Notes: generated from the sequence alone by a model not told the origin. 64,000 nucleotides of DNA from Pelomonas sp963422775 (GCA_963422775.4 CAUJSJ030000159.1:1-64000), one strand, 5' to 3'. Positions 10,692-20,096 are shown, counted from the stretch's first letter. Made by a program: numbers and translations.

Positions 10692-12260
10692 ATGAAGCGA
10701 TGGATTGGCGTGGCCCTGCTGGCCCTGGCCTGTGGTGCGTCGGCCCAGACCCTGCGCTGGGCCAGCCAGGGCGACCCGCAGACCATGGACCCGGACTCTC
10801 AGAACGAGAGCCTGACCAACATGGTCAACGGCCAGATCTACGAGCGGCTGACCAACCGCGACGCCAAGCTGGCGCTGGTGCCCGGCCTGGCCACCGAGTG
10901 GAAGCAGACCGGGCCGCTGGCCTGGCGCTTCAAGCTGCGCCCGGGCGTCAAGTTCCACGACGGCACGCCGCTGACGGCGGACGATGTCGTCTTCTCGGTG
11001 CAGCGCGCCAAGGAAACCACCTCCCAGATCGCCGTCTGGGCCAACGCGGTCGGGGTTGCCAGGAAGGTCGACGACCTGACGGTGGACTTCCAGCTCGCCA
11101 CCTTCAACCCCATCTTCCTGCAGCACATCGACCAGCTCTGGATCATGAGCCGCAAGTGGTGCGAGGCGCACAAGGCCACCCGCCCGCTGGACTTCAAGAA
11201 CAAGGAAGAGGGCTTCACGGCGCTGAACACGAACGGCACCGGCCCCTTCATGCTGGCCAGCCGCCAGCCGGGTATCAAGACCGTGCTCAAGCGCAACCCG
11301 AACTGGTGGAACAAGTTCGAGGGCAACCTGCAGGAGGTCGTTTACACCCCGATCGCGACGGACGCGACGCGCCTGGCTGCGCTCGTCTCGGGCGAGATCG
11401 ACTTCGTGCTCGACCCCGCGCCGCGTGACGTCGCCCGCCTGCGCAACACGGCTGGCGTCAAGGTCATCGAGGGGCCGGAGAACCGCCTCGTCTTCATCGG
11501 CATGGACCAGTCGCGCGACAAGCTGCTCTACGGCAATGTGGCGGGTGACAAGAATCCGTTCAAGGACTTGCGCGTGCGCCGGGCCCTCTACCAGGCCATC
11601 GACATCGAAGCCATCAGGACCAAGCTGATGGCGGGCCTGTCAGTGCCCACCGGCGCGCTGACGCCTTCCGCGAACGCGTCCTTCGACGACCCGGCTCTGC
11701 AGACCCGCCTGCCACACGACCTGGCCGGCGCGAAGAAGCTGATGCAGGAGGCGGGCTATGCCGATGGCTTCGAGGTCACGCTGGACTGCCCCAACAATCG
11801 CTACATCAACGACGAGGAGATCTGCACCGCACTGGCCTCGATGTGGGCGCAGCTGAAGGTCAGGGTCAAGGTCAACGCGATGCCGCGCGTCATCTACTTC
11901 CCCAAGCTGGAGAAGTACGACACCAGCCTCTACCTGTACGGCTGGGGCGGCTCGGTGACCGATGCCGAGAGCATCCTCACGCCGCTGTACCGCACGCGTG
12001 GCGACAAGGGCGTGGGCAACTACAACTTCGGCGGGTTCCGCAACGACAAGGCGGACGCGCTGGCGGCGCAGTCCAGCGTCGAGCCGGATGCCAGGAAGCG
12101 CGAGCAGTTCGTCCGCGGCGCATTGGCCGAGTTGCGCGAGCAGGTCAACGTCATCCCGCTGCACCGCCAGGTCGTGCCCTGGGGCGCGCGGGCCAACGTG
12201 ACGGCCGTGCACCGCCCGGACAACTGGCTGGAGCTGGCCTGGGTGCAGATCAGCCGCTGA
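10692..12260 (+). CDS. ABC transporter substrate-binding protein, family 5 (peptide/oligopeptide type)
   Basis: The 522-residue periplasmic protein has a signal peptide (MKRWIGVALLALACGASAQ) followed by the typical SBP_bac_5 opening, WASQGDPQTMDPDSQNE. It contains the GTGPFML, NPNWWNK and DASLYLYGWG-like strands and a conserved C-terminal Trp-rich end. These proteins deliver di- or oligopeptides, or other solutes such as glutathione or nickel chelates, to an ABC permease. No permease or ATPase gene follows, so it is an orphan binding protein that must use a transporter encoded elsewhere. Confidence 0.88.
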   Translation: MKRWIGVALLALACGASAQTLRWASQGDPQTMDPDSQNESLTNMVNGQIYERLTNRDAKLALVPGLATEWKQTGPLAWRFKLRPGVKFHDGTPLTADDVVFSVQRAKETTSQIAVWANAVGVARKVDDLTVDFQLATFNPIFLQHIDQLWIMSRKWCEAHKATRPLDFKNKEEGFTALNTNGTGPFMLASRQPGIKTVLKRNPNWWNKFEGNLQEVVYTPIATDATRLAALVSGEIDFVLDPAPRDVARLRNTAGVKVIEGPENRLVFIGMDQSRDKLLYGNVAGDKNPFKDLRVRRALYQAIDIEAIRTKLMAGLSVPTGALTPSANASFDDPALQTRLPHDLAGAKKLMQEAGYADGFEVTLDCPNNRYINDEEICTALASMWAQLKVRVKVNAMPRVIYFPKLEKYDTSLYLYGWGGSVTDAESILTPLYRTRGDKGVGNYNFGGFRNDKADALAAQSSVEPDARKREQFVRGALAELREQVNVIPLHRQVVPWGARANVTAVHRPDNWLELAWVQISR

Positions 12261-12336
12261 TTTCCGCCTTTTAACGCCCCATCGCAAATCGGGCCGGCGC
12301 GGCACACTGGGCCGAGCCCAGACCCCTGCCCGCGCC

Positions 12337-14265
12337 ATGCTGTATCGCCTTGCTGCCTCGTTCGTGCCACTGTTCCTGACCCTGCTCCTTGCGTCCTGCG
12401 GAGGCGGAGGCGGCGGTGGTTCGGACACGCCGGTGCTGGACAAGCCGCCCACGCTGCGCGGCGTGGCCGCGACGGGCGCGCCGCTGGTCAGCGCGCAGAT
12501 CAGCGTCGTCGACGGCCAGGGCAAGGCCGTCGGCACGGCCACCACCCACGCGGCGGACGGCAGCTACAGCCTCACGCTGAGCACCGCCAGCCCGGCCGCG
12601 CCCCTCTTCATCCAGGCCCGCGGGCTGGACGCCGCCGGAGCCATGCAGGTGCTGCACTCCACGGTGCCGGCCATCAGCGCCGCCATGGTCGGCCATGTCA
12701 CGCCGCTGACGAATGCCGTCGTCGCGCTGGCCCTGGGCACCGAGCCCGCGCCGGTGTTCACGGCCGCCGCCACCAGCGCCAGCCAGCTCACGCAGATGGC
12801 CAATGCCACGTCTGCCGCCGGCGACTTCCTGAAGACGCTCGTGAAGACCCAGCTCACCGACCTGAAGTTCACGGACCCCAAGACGCTGGACCTGCTGGCG
12901 GACTCGACCTTCGCCGCCAACAAGGGCGCCCACGACCTGCTCATCGAGAGTGTGCGGATCGACCTGGCCCGCTCCAAGCTCAACGTCCCGGTCCTGCAAA
13001 TGGGCAACAAGTTCCTCGCTGCGCCGACGGCCGAAGTCGTCGTCGAGCTGCCCACGGCCCAGGCCGAGCTGCTCAAGGCCAGCGGCACGCCCGCGAGCGC
13101 CATCACCTCCACGCTGAAGGCCGCCACCAGCGCCACGACGTTGCTGGGCAGCCTGCCCGGCCTGGACGAGCTGGGCGCCGCCCTCAATCAGCTCATCGCC
13201 CAGGGCCGCGACGTCAGCACCATCCTGACCAGTGCCCTCGTCAGCGGCTACGACAAGCACAACAGCCGCAGCAAGACCGACCTCGCTGCCACCCTGTCCA
13301 ACTACACGACGGCCAACCGCCAGTTCGGCCGCTTCCAACTGCTGGGCTGCGCCGACGACGCACCCGCCGCGGGCAATTGCGCCAAGGTGCTGGTGGGCGC
13401 CGTCATCAGCGACTCGACCGGCGCGGTCGTCGACCTGTTCACCGACGCCGTCAGCTACAACAAGGCCGCCACGACGACGAACAAGTGGAACCTGATCGGC
13501 AACGGCAAGAAGCTCGCCGTCGCCGTGCAGCCGCTGGGCTTCCTGGCCCTGAGCGCCGACGGCACGGCCAGCACCGCGGTCTCTCCCAACCCCGGCATCG
13601 GCCTGCAGGTCGAGATCCAGGCGCAGACGCCCGACCCGATCCCCGTCAATCCGCCGGTGCAGTTGCTCAGCTCGGCCACCGTGCAACTGCCCGGCGGCTT
13701 CAGCATCCCGTTCGGCTATTGCAGCCGCCCGAACCTGTGCGTGTCGTCAACGCCAGGCGCCACCAACCTGATCGCGACCGGCGGCGTGGGCGACCTCGCC
13801 ATCCAGCGCGCCGCGGTGGGCTGGATCGGCAGCGTGGACAGCGTGCGCGGCGCCAAATTCATCGTCAGCTACACGATCTCCGGCGTCGCCGAGACGCGCA
13901 ACGCCTGGCTGCGTGCCGACGTTCTCGGCGAGCCGGCCGCGGCGCGCTTTCCGGCCCTGGACGGTGTTGCCGTTGCCAGCCCGCTGTTCGCGGCCACGCT
14001 GCAAAGCGGCACGCTGACCGTCAGCTGGTCCACCTGGGCCGCGGCCAACCCGGATCTGCGGATCATCGAGATCAAACGCGTTTTCACGCCGACGGCCGGT
14101 GGCGCCCCCACGGTGGTGGACACGGCGGCACCGCTGCCTTCCAAGACCACAGCCACACTGAGCACGGCCTACACGCCGGTGGGTAGCGTCACGTCGGAGC
14201 TGTGGCTGCAGGCCATGGACGCGCAGGGCCGGCGCTTTCATACGCGGTACACCGGCAGGCTCTGA
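12337..14265 (+). CDS. Large predicted lipoprotein with carboxypeptidase-like regulatory domain
   Basis: The 642-residue protein has a lipoprotein signal, MLYRLAASFVPLFLTLLLASC, with the lipidated Cys at about residue 21 followed by a polyglycine stretch. Residues 35-100 (LRGVAATGAPLVSAQISVVDGQG, VGTATTHAADGSYSLTL) resemble a carboxypeptidase regulatory-like/Big domain. The rest is a mix of helical and beta segments without a motif I recognise. It is probably an outer-membrane surface or periplasmic lipoprotein. A diverged copy of its last 40 codons lies downstream at 15128-15247, so a tandem paralogue probably once existed. Confidence 0.7.
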   Translation: MLYRLAASFVPLFLTLLLASCGGGGGGGSDTPVLDKPPTLRGVAATGAPLVSAQISVVDGQGKAVGTATTHAADGSYSLTLSTASPAAPLFIQARGLDAAGAMQVLHSTVPAISAAMVGHVTPLTNAVVALALGTEPAPVFTAAATSASQLTQMANATSAAGDFLKTLVKTQLTDLKFTDPKTLDLLADSTFAANKGAHDLLIESVRIDLARSKLNVPVLQMGNKFLAAPTAEVVVELPTAQAELLKASGTPASAITSTLKAATSATTLLGSLPGLDELGAALNQLIAQGRDVSTILTSALVSGYDKHNSRSKTDLAATLSNYTTANRQFGRFQLLGCADDAPAAGNCAKVLVGAVISDSTGAVVDLFTDAVSYNKAATTTNKWNLIGNGKKLAVAVQPLGFLALSADGTASTAVSPNPGIGLQVEIQAQTPDPIPVNPPVQLLSSATVQLPGGFSIPFGYCSRPNLCVSSTPGATNLIATGGVGDLAIQRAAVGWIGSVDSVRGAKFIVSYTISGVAETRNAWLRADVLGEPAAARFPALDGVAVASPLFAATLQSGTLTVSWSTWAAANPDLRIIEIKRVFTPTAGGAPTVVDTAAPLPSKTTATLSTAYTPVGSVTSELWLQAMDAQGRRFHTRYTGRL

Positions 14266-14267
14266 AA

Positions 14268-14299
14268 CGGCAGGGGTTCTTGAAGCTGTGCCCCTGCCG
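14268..14299 (+). terminator. Hairpin after the lipoprotein gene
   Basis: A 9-bp perfect stem, CGGCAGGGG (14268-14276) with CCCCTGCCG (14291-14299), follows the stop codon by a few bases. There is no T run, so it may be a transcript-stabilising hairpin or a Rho-type end. Confidence 0.5.
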
Positions 14300-14462
14300 C
14301 CGTCTCCCGTCTGAGCGAGCTGACGTTCATTGCGTGCCCGTGGTCGAGGGCACCATGTGAGCCTCAAAGGCTTTGACGCAGCGATCCCGCGTTGTGGCGG
14401 GTTCTGGCCCGTGAATGCGTTTCAGGGTCCATGGATGAACTGTCGATCCGGGAGGGCTGGCG

Positions 14463-15125
14463 ATGAACTCGCAATTGACGACGCTGATGGGGCTTGGGGC
14501 GTTTGTGCTGGTGACCGGAGTTCTCACGCTGGCCATCGTCTTGCTCGTGCTGCGCGGCCTGATGGTGCAGCGGCGCCAGCGCGGGCATGCCAGGCAGCTG
14601 GCGGCACAGGAAGGCTGGCGGTACGCCGGCCACGATGAATTCAGTGGCCAGGTGGGTGAGCGCGAATGGCGGGGTGGCTGGCAGCAGGATGATGACGACG
14701 GCCGCCGGCGCACCCAGTTCGTGGGCGGCGTGCCCGGCGTGTCGCCCGGCGGCTTTGACGTGAGGCTGCGTTCATCGTGGCCGCCCCCGCCGTCCATCGC
14801 ACGTGATCGTGATGGTTCAGACGACTGCAGCGGCTGGCAAGCGGTGGAGGCAGGCAGTGCCGCGTTCCGGCAACGCTGGGTGCTGCTGGCCAGCACGCCG
14901 CGTTGGGCGGCGGTGTGGACGCCTCAGGTGGACACGCTATGGCTGAGTGCCCATGCGGTGCACCCCGGTGAGATCCGGATACGGGCCGAAGAGCACTTCC
15001 TGAATGTGCAGCGCGACGATGGCACGGCCGAGCCCACGCTGGACCAGGTGGCGGCATTGCTGCGGCTGGGCGATGCGCTGATGCAGTCCACCCAGGCCGT
15101 GGCACGGGATGCGACGCGATCTTGA
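14463..15125 (+). CDS. Hypothetical single-pass membrane protein
   Basis: The 220-residue protein has one N-terminal membrane helix (LGAFVLVTGVLTLAIVLLVLRGL, about residues 10-32) followed by a basic stretch and a soluble domain containing many tryptophans (for example WRYAGHDEFSG and REWRGGWQQDDDD). I do not recognise the soluble domain. The gene is inserted between the lipoprotein gene and the remnant of that gene's duplicated end. It could have come in with, or caused, the loss of the second copy. Confidence 0.5.
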   Translation: MNSQLTTLMGLGAFVLVTGVLTLAIVLLVLRGLMVQRRQRGHARQLAAQEGWRYAGHDEFSGQVGEREWRGGWQQDDDDGRRRTQFVGGVPGVSPGGFDVRLRSSWPPPPSIARDRDGSDDCSGWQAVEAGSAAFRQRWVLLASTPRWAAVWTPQVDTLWLSAHAVHPGEIRIRAEEHFLNVQRDDGTAEPTLDQVAALLRLGDALMQSTQAVARDATRS

Positions 15126-15127
15126 GC

Positions 15128-15247
15128 GCGACAGCCACACTGACCACGGCCTACACGCCAATGGGTGCCGTCACGTCGGAGCTTTGGCTGCAGGCCATGG
15201 ATGCCCAGGGCCTGCGCTGCCGGACCCGATACACGGGCAAGATCTGA
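15128..15247 (+). pseudogene. Remnant of a second copy of the lipoprotein gene's 3' end
   Basis: Forty codons (TATLTTAYTPMGAVTSELWL and onward, ending RTRYTGKI) match the last 40 codons of the lipoprotein gene at 12337-14265 almost residue for residue. Synonymous differences show the copy is not recent. Some similarity continues past the stop codon (GCTGAC..TTCATTGCG in both). There is no start codon and no upstream part. It begins directly after the stop of the membrane-protein gene at 15125. Confidence 0.75.
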
Positions 15248-15374
15248 AGCGAGCCCGGCGCCTGCTGACATTTCATTGCGAGGTCGTGCACTCGCGCGTC
15301 AACCGCAACGAAGCGCTGGCGTTCAAACAAGGCCGACGGCAACAACTCGTCGGCTTTTGACGGAAGAACCGACC

Positions 15375-15581
15375 ATGACCACGCTGACACTCACCTTCAA
15401 CGGCCCGCCCAGTCAGGCTCGCAGGGCACTCGGAGGGCTTCTGCAGCGCTACCGCTCGGCCTACTTCGTGGAGCGCGGCTGCACGGAATTTGCAGTGACC
15501 GCCGACGACGCGACGGCGGCAGAGCTTGCGCGCCAGCCGCTGTGGTCAACGCAGCTGGCACAGGTGCAGGCAAACGGTTGA
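15375..15581 (+). CDS. Small hypothetical protein
   Basis: The 68-residue protein (MTTLTLTFNGPPSQARRALG and onward) alternates beta-like and helical segments and looks like a small ferredoxin-like alpha/beta fold. A purine-rich GGAAGAACC precedes the ATG. No family is recognised. It ends 24 bases before the tRNA gene, which lies on the opposite strand. Confidence 0.45.
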   Translation: MTTLTLTFNGPPSQARRALGGLLQRYRSAYFVERGCTEFAVTADDATAAELARQPLWSTQLAQVQANG

Positions 15582-15605
15582 ATGCAGGCGGCGCGTGAGG
15601 CCCGC

Positions 15606-15693
15606 TGGCGGAGGCTGTGAGATTCGAACTCACGGGCCGTTGCCGGCCGACGGTTTTCAAGACCGTTGGGTTAAACCACTCCCCCAAGCCTCC
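15606..15693 (-). tRNA. tRNA-Ser (anticodon UGA)
   Basis: The minus strand folds into an 88-base class II tRNA including the encoded CCA. The acceptor stem is GGAGGCT/AGCCTCC and the anticodon loop TCTTGAAAA gives anticodon TGA, which reads UCA/UCN serine codons. A long variable arm (CGGCCGGCAACGGCCG region) and a TTCGAAT T-loop are present. The long extra arm is diagnostic of serine here. Confidence 0.95.
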
Positions 15694-15721
15694 GAGGGAG
15701 GCGCATTCTACGGGTGCCAGC

Positions 15722-16546
15722 TCAGGCGCCCGGCCGCTGCGCCTGCTCGCACGCCACCTGGATGATCTGGCGCTGCAGGCCGTCGACGCGCGCCGCCGTC
15801 AGCTGGCCGCCCCAGATGCAGCCTGTGTCCAGGCCCAGCAGCTGCGGGCGGTCCAGCAGGCCGAGCGTGGACCAATGGCCGAAGGCGATGGGCGTGTCCT
15901 CGGTCTGCCGGCCCGGCACGTCGAACCAGGGCATGAAGCCTTCAGGCGCCGCGCCGGCGCCGTCCTTGATCTTGAAATCCATCTCGCCGTCGGCGGTGCA
16001 AAAACGCAGCCTGGTGAGCGCGTTGACGGTGAAACGCAGCCGCGCGGTGCCTTCGAGGTCGTCGTCCCACCGTGCCGGCTCGTTGCCGTACATGGCGTGC
16101 AGGAAGTCGGGCAGGTCAGGGCCGCGCAGCACGGCCTCGACCTCGGCGGCCAGCGTCAGCGTGTCGTCGCGGCTCCATTGCGGCGCGACGCCGGCATGCA
16201 CCATCAGCCATCCGACTTCGTAGATGGCCATGCGCTGGTGGCGCAGCCAGTCGATGAGCGCGTCGCGGTCGGCGGCGGCGAGGATGTCGTCCAGCGTGTC
16301 GCCGCGGTGCGGCCGGCGCACGCCTTGGGCGGCGGCGAGCAGGTGCAGGTCGTGGTTGCCGAGCAGGCAGGTCGCCGCATCACCCAGCTCAATGAGCTTG
16401 CGCAGCGTCGCCAGCGACTCGGGCCCGCGGTTGACGAGATCGCCCAGCAGCCAGAGCCGGTCTCGCGACGGGGAGAAATCAATGCGTTGCAGCAGGCGCT
16501 CCAGGGCGCCGCAGCAGCCCTGCACATCGCCGATCAGATAGTTCAT
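15722..16546 (-). CDS. apaH: Symmetrical bis(5'-nucleosyl)-tetraphosphatase
   Basis: The 274-residue enzyme hydrolyses diadenosine tetraphosphate to two ADP, removing a stress-linked dinucleotide. It shows the metallophosphatase motifs GDVQGC at residues 6-11, GDLVNRGP, GNHD and a C-terminal GHW. The length is that of E. coli ApaH. The start at 16546 matches the family N-terminus MNYLIGDVQG. It is divergent from the CNNM transporter gene, with 128 bases between them. Confidence 0.95.
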   Translation of the reverse strand: MNYLIGDVQGCCGALERLLQRIDFSPSRDRLWLLGDLVNRGPESLATLRKLIELGDAATCLLGNHDLHLLAAAQGVRRPHRGDTLDDILAAADRDALIDWLRHQRMAIYEVGWLMVHAGVAPQWSRDDTLTLAAEVEAVLRGPDLPDFLHAMYGNEPARWDDDLEGTARLRFTVNALTRLRFCTADGEMDFKIKDGAGAAPEGFMPWFDVPGRQTEDTPIAFGHWSTLGLLDRPQLLGLDTGCIWGGQLTAARVDGLQRQIIQVACEQAQRPGA

Positions 16547-16674
16547 GGGCAGTGATTGTCCCGGCCCCGAAGCGAGGGATCGCACGATGGGCCGCGTCAT
16601 CTCCATCTGCTAGTCTCCCGGGCTTCGTTTTTGCCCTTGCGCTACCTGGGGTTTTCCCAGGTTCGGCGCCTTCA

Positions 16675-17979
16675 ATGGACACCGCTCTCGTTCTCTTTCT
16701 GATCCTTGTCAACGGCCTGTTCGCGATGTCGGAGATGGCGCTGACCGCCAGCCGCAAGGCGAGGTTGCAGGTGATGGTGGAGAGCGGGGAGGGCGGCGCG
16801 CAGGCCGCGATGGACCTGCACGACAACCCGACCAAGTTCCTGTCGACGGTGCAGATCGGCATCACAGGCATCGGTGTGTTGAACGGCATCGTGGGCGATG
16901 CGGCCTTCTCGGGCCCGCTGTCGCGCTGGCTGAGCGAGACCTTCAACCTGCAGCCCCACGCGACCGAGATCGCGGCGACCGCGCTGGTCGTCATCATCAT
17001 CACGCTGCTGACCATCGTCTTCGGCGAACTGGTGCCCAAGCGCATCGGCCAGATCTATCCGGAAAATGTGGCCCGCCTCGTCGCGCCGTCGATGAACTTC
17101 ATCTCGATGGTGGCGCGGCCGCTGGTGCGTCTGTTGAGCGTGACGACCGAGGCGACGCTGGGCCTGCTGGGCCTGCGTAACAAGGGCCAGCGCGGCGTGA
17201 CGGAAGAGGAGATTGCCGCCAGCCTGGAGGAAGGCCTGGACGCCGGTGTCATCGAGCAGCACGAGCACCAGATGGTGCGCAACGTCTTCCGCCTGGACGA
17301 GCGCCAGGTCGGCTCGATGATGATTCCGCGCACCGAGATCGCCTGGCTGGAGGTCGACGCGACGCCGGCCGAGGTGCTGGCAGTGCTGCGCGAGCATGGC
17401 TTCAACCGCTACCCGGTCTGTCGGGGCGGCCTGACCGAGGTTCTGGGCGTGGCCAACGCGCCCGCGCTGCTGGCTGGCATGCTGGAAGGCCTGCCGCTGG
17501 ACCTGATGACGGGCCTGGAGCCGCCGCTGTTCGTGCCCGAGACGCTGTCGGGCATGGAGCTGCTGGAACATTTCCGCGTGTCGGATGCGCCGCTGGTCTT
17601 CGTCGTCGATGAGTACGGCGAGGTGCAGGGCGTCATTGCCGTGCGTGATGTGCTGGAGGCCATTGCCGGGGAATTCAATGCTCCCAGCGATGGCGATGCC
17701 TGGGCGGTGCAGCGCGAGGACGGGAGCTGGCTGATCGACGGCCTCATCCCCGTGCCCGAGCTGAAGGACCGCCTGGAGCTGAAGGAACTGCCCGAAGAGG
17801 ACCGTGGGCGCTACAACACCCTGGCCGGCATGATCATGCTGCTGCTGGGGCGCTTGCCGCGCACGACCGATGTCGTGGAGTGGGACGCGTGGAGATTCGA
17901 GGTTGTGGACCTCGATGGCAAGCGTGTGGACAAAGTGCTGGTCAGTCGCCTGGCCGAACCTGGAGAGAAAGAATCATGA
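16675..17979 (+). CDS. CNNM/CorC-family transporter (hemolysin-like)
   Basis: The 434-residue inner-membrane protein has an N-terminal DUF21 domain with three or four membrane helices (starting TALVLFLILVNGLFAMSEMAL). Two CBS domains follow in the middle (the IPRTEIAWLEV region and FVVDEYGEVQGVIAVRDVLEAI), with a C-terminal CorC_HlyC domain. Such proteins are implicated in magnesium and cobalt efflux or homeostasis. The stop overlaps the start of the SapC gene (ATGA at 17976-17979), so the two are co-transcribed. Confidence 0.88.
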   Translation: MDTALVLFLILVNGLFAMSEMALTASRKARLQVMVESGEGGAQAAMDLHDNPTKFLSTVQIGITGIGVLNGIVGDAAFSGPLSRWLSETFNLQPHATEIAATALVVIIITLLTIVFGELVPKRIGQIYPENVARLVAPSMNFISMVARPLVRLLSVTTEATLGLLGLRNKGQRGVTEEEIAASLEEGLDAGVIEQHEHQMVRNVFRLDERQVGSMMIPRTEIAWLEVDATPAEVLAVLREHGFNRYPVCRGGLTEVLGVANAPALLAGMLEGLPLDLMTGLEPPLFVPETLSGMELLEHFRVSDAPLVFVVDEYGEVQGVIAVRDVLEAIAGEFNAPSDGDAWAVQREDGSWLIDGLIPVPELKDRLELKELPEEDRGRYNTLAGMIMLLLGRLPRTTDVVEWDAWRFEVVDLDGKRVDKVLVSRLAEPGEKES

Positions 17980-18710
17980 GCAACCCCCCGATGTACGGCG
18001 ATCTGCTGCCGCTGGACCGCGAAGTCCACAAGAACCTGAAGCTGGACACCGACCAAGCCGTCGTCAGCCGCATTGCCGACCAGAACTCGGTCTTCCTGGC
18101 CGCCGTCGAGTTCGGCGACGCCTGCAAGGAATACCCGGTCGTGTTCGTGCGCGCCGGCAATGCCGGTCCGGACAGCAAGCCCGCCATCGCGCCGCTGGCC
18201 GTGCTCGGCCTGCGCGCGGGCTCCAACCTCTTCGTCGACGGCGACAAGTGGACGGGCAACTACGTGCCCGCCTATGTGCGCCGCTACCCGTTCGTGATGG
18301 CCCGCCTGGACGACAGCTCCAACAACATGGCCGTCTGCTACGACACGCAATGGCCGGCGTTCAACGAGACCAAGGGCGAGGCGCTGTTCAAGGACGGCCA
18401 GCCCACCGAGTTCCTGCTGAATGCCAAGTCCTTCCTGGAGAACTTCGAGCAGGAAGCCGAGCGCACCCGCCTGATCTGCAACCTGCTCGTCGAGCTGGAC
18501 CTGCTGCAGGACATGCGCTTCGAAGCCACGCTGCCCAACGGCGAGAAGTTCGACGTCGAGGGCTTCCTGGCCCTGGACGAGAAGAAGTACGCCGAGCTGT
18601 CCGACGACAAGGTGCTGCAGCTGCATCGCAACGGCCTCATCTCGCTGATCGAGATGCATCGCCTGTCGCTGAGCAACATGAACCGCCTGGTGAGCAAGTA
18701 CGTGGTCTGA
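17976..18710 (+). CDS. SapC family protein
   Basis: The 244-residue soluble protein matches the SapC domain throughout: LLPLDREVHKNLKL, the YPVVFVRAG and WTGNYVPAYVRRYPF strands, and the C-terminal LHRNGLISLIEMHRLSLSNM. SapC proteins were first named from a Campylobacter surface-layer locus, and their biochemical role is not settled. It is translationally coupled to the CNNM transporter gene and followed by a terminator. Confidence 0.85.
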   Translation: MSNPPMYGDLLPLDREVHKNLKLDTDQAVVSRIADQNSVFLAAVEFGDACKEYPVVFVRAGNAGPDSKPAIAPLAVLGLRAGSNLFVDGDKWTGNYVPAYVRRYPFVMARLDDSSNNMAVCYDTQWPAFNETKGEALFKDGQPTEFLLNAKSFLENFEQEAERTRLICNLLVELDLLQDMRFEATLPNGEKFDVEGFLALDEKKYAELSDDKVLQLHRNGLISLIEMHRLSLSNMNRLVSKYVV

Positions 18711-18730
18711 CCCGCCTTCGCTTGCACGAG

Positions 18731-18756
18731 AGGCCACGCGACGCGTGGCCTTTTTC
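18731..18756 (+). terminator. Rho-independent terminator after sapC
   Basis: A GGCCACG/CGTGGCC stem with a CGACG loop is followed by TTTTTCTT. Confidence 0.85.
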
Positions 18757-18960
18757 TTGGGCGGCATGTCTGCTCGACGATTTGGCGGCGCGCCAGGCCG
18801 AGCTGCGCATGTACCGGCGTCAGCTGTCGCTTTTCCGAGCGACGCACAAACCCAAACGAGGCGCAGTTTTAGATGTATCGGTCTGTGAACGTCACGGAAT
18901 TGAGTCATTTCAATCCCTAGACTCCGCCCCTCGGCGCGTTGGGCGCCAAGGATGCTGTCG

Positions 18961-19650
18961 ATGATCCCCACGTTTTTTGAAGAAAGCCGGCGCACGCCGC
19001 TCAACCCCAATGGCGGTCCGCCACTGGAGCTGGACAGTGACTTCGGCTCGTTGGACGGCGATGCCTACGACCTGGTCGAGCGTCGCTACGGGGATCGGGG
19101 CCTGGCCGTCACGCGGGAGCGCTACAGCAGCCGCAACGAAGACGGCGACATCGTCTGCACGGCGCGCAACGGCGAGCAGATCGTCGGCACGCTGTCCGTG
19201 CGCTTCGACGGCAAGGGCGGCCTGCATGCCGATCAGCTGTTCGAGGCCGAACTGGCCGAATGGCGCGCCGCCGGCATCAAGCTGTGCGAGTTCGGCAGCC
19301 TCGCCGTGGACCGTCACTCCCACAACGCCAAGCGCGTGCTGGCCCAGGTGTTCCACCTCGGCTATCTGCACGCCCACCGCAAGGCCCGCTGCGAGCGCCT
19401 CATCATCGAGGTCAACCCGCGTCACGTTGCCTTCTACCGCCGCTACCTCGGCCTGCTGCCGTTCACCACGGCGCGCCACAACCCGCGCGTGAACGCGCCG
19501 GCCGTGCTGATGAGCATCGATTTCGCGACGGTGCGCGACCAGATCGCGCTCTGGGGCGGTCGCCCCGAGCTGCTGACCCAGGCCCGCTGCCTCTACCCGT
19601 TGGCGTGGGACGAGGCCACCGAGGCGGCCATGCTCGCCAAGCTGCCCTGA
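18961..19650 (+). CDS. N-acyl amino acid synthase, FeeM-like acyltransferase
   Basis: The 229-residue protein has the GNAT-like catalytic core found in FeeM, which joins long-chain acyl groups from acyl carrier protein to amino acids. The key segment runs ELAEWRAAGIKLCEFGSLAV, RVLAQVFHLGYLHAHRKARC and LIIEVNPRHVAFYRRYLGL. I start at 18961 because AAGG lies 9 bases upstream; an ATG at 18952 is also in frame but too close to it. The 3' end overlaps the convergent gene by 58 bases. The product may be a lipid signal or surfactant. Confidence 0.8.
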   Translation: MIPTFFEESRRTPLNPNGGPPLELDSDFGSLDGDAYDLVERRYGDRGLAVTRERYSSRNEDGDIVCTARNGEQIVGTLSVRFDGKGGLHADQLFEAELAEWRAAGIKLCEFGSLAVDRHSHNAKRVLAQVFHLGYLHAHRKARCERLIIEVNPRHVAFYRRYLGLLPFTTARHNPRVNAPAVLMSIDFATVRDQIALWGGRPELLTQARCLYPLAWDEATEAAMLAKLP

Positions 19651-20096
19651 GAGAACAGGAAGGCCGGCGCGGTGCGGCCGGGTTCCCGGTCGACCAGCTG
19701 GGCGGCCACATGCGGTGCGGTGGCGAATTCCTGCTGCAGGCGTTGCAGCAAATCCTCGCGGTCGGGCATGGGCGCGCCGCAGGAGATGCGCGCCGCGATG
19801 GCGCGGTCCAGCGCCCCTTCCAGCCCGTTGCACTGCACCGAGAACGAGGTGTGATGCGGCTGGCCGAGGTGGTCCGTCCACGTCGCGACGACGCGCAATA
19901 TCGGCCCGACCGTGCGCAGCACCCACTCGAAGCGGATGCCCGCGGTGCGCGTGCGGCTGCGGCGCATCAGGCGGCCCATGGTGCTGCCGCCCGGGCGACG
20001 GGGCCGTTCCAGGCGCAACTCGTTGAGGAAGCGCTCGGCGGCGGCCGCGTTGGCCGCACTGGCCATGGAGAAGGTGTCCATGGTTTCAATCGTCAT
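19593..20096 (-). CDS. Hypothetical protein under a sigma-54-type promoter
   Basis: The 167-residue protein begins MTIETMDTFSMASAANAAAA. It has a basic patch (RLMRRSRTRTAG) and then a short beta-rich region (EWVLRTVGPILRVVATWTDH). I recognise no domain. The start at 20096 has a GGAG ribosome site, and a sigma-54-type promoter lies at 20136-20150, giving a leader of about 29 bases. The 3' end runs into the convergent FeeM gene. It sits directly downstream of the PLD gene on the same strand but has its own promoter. Confidence 0.6.
   Translation of the reverse strand: MTIETMDTFSMASAANAAAAERFLNELRLERPRRPGGSTMGRLMRRSRTRTAGIRFEWVLRTVGPILRVVATWTDHLGQPHHTSFSVQCNGLEGALDRAIAARISCGAPMPDREDLLQRLQQEFATAPHVAAQLVDREPGRTAPAFLFSQGSLASMAASVASSHANG

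Noticed and set aside
15606..15693. tRNA-Ser as an integration site for an element
   Set aside because: No integrase, direct repeat of the tRNA end or foreign genes were found on either side.
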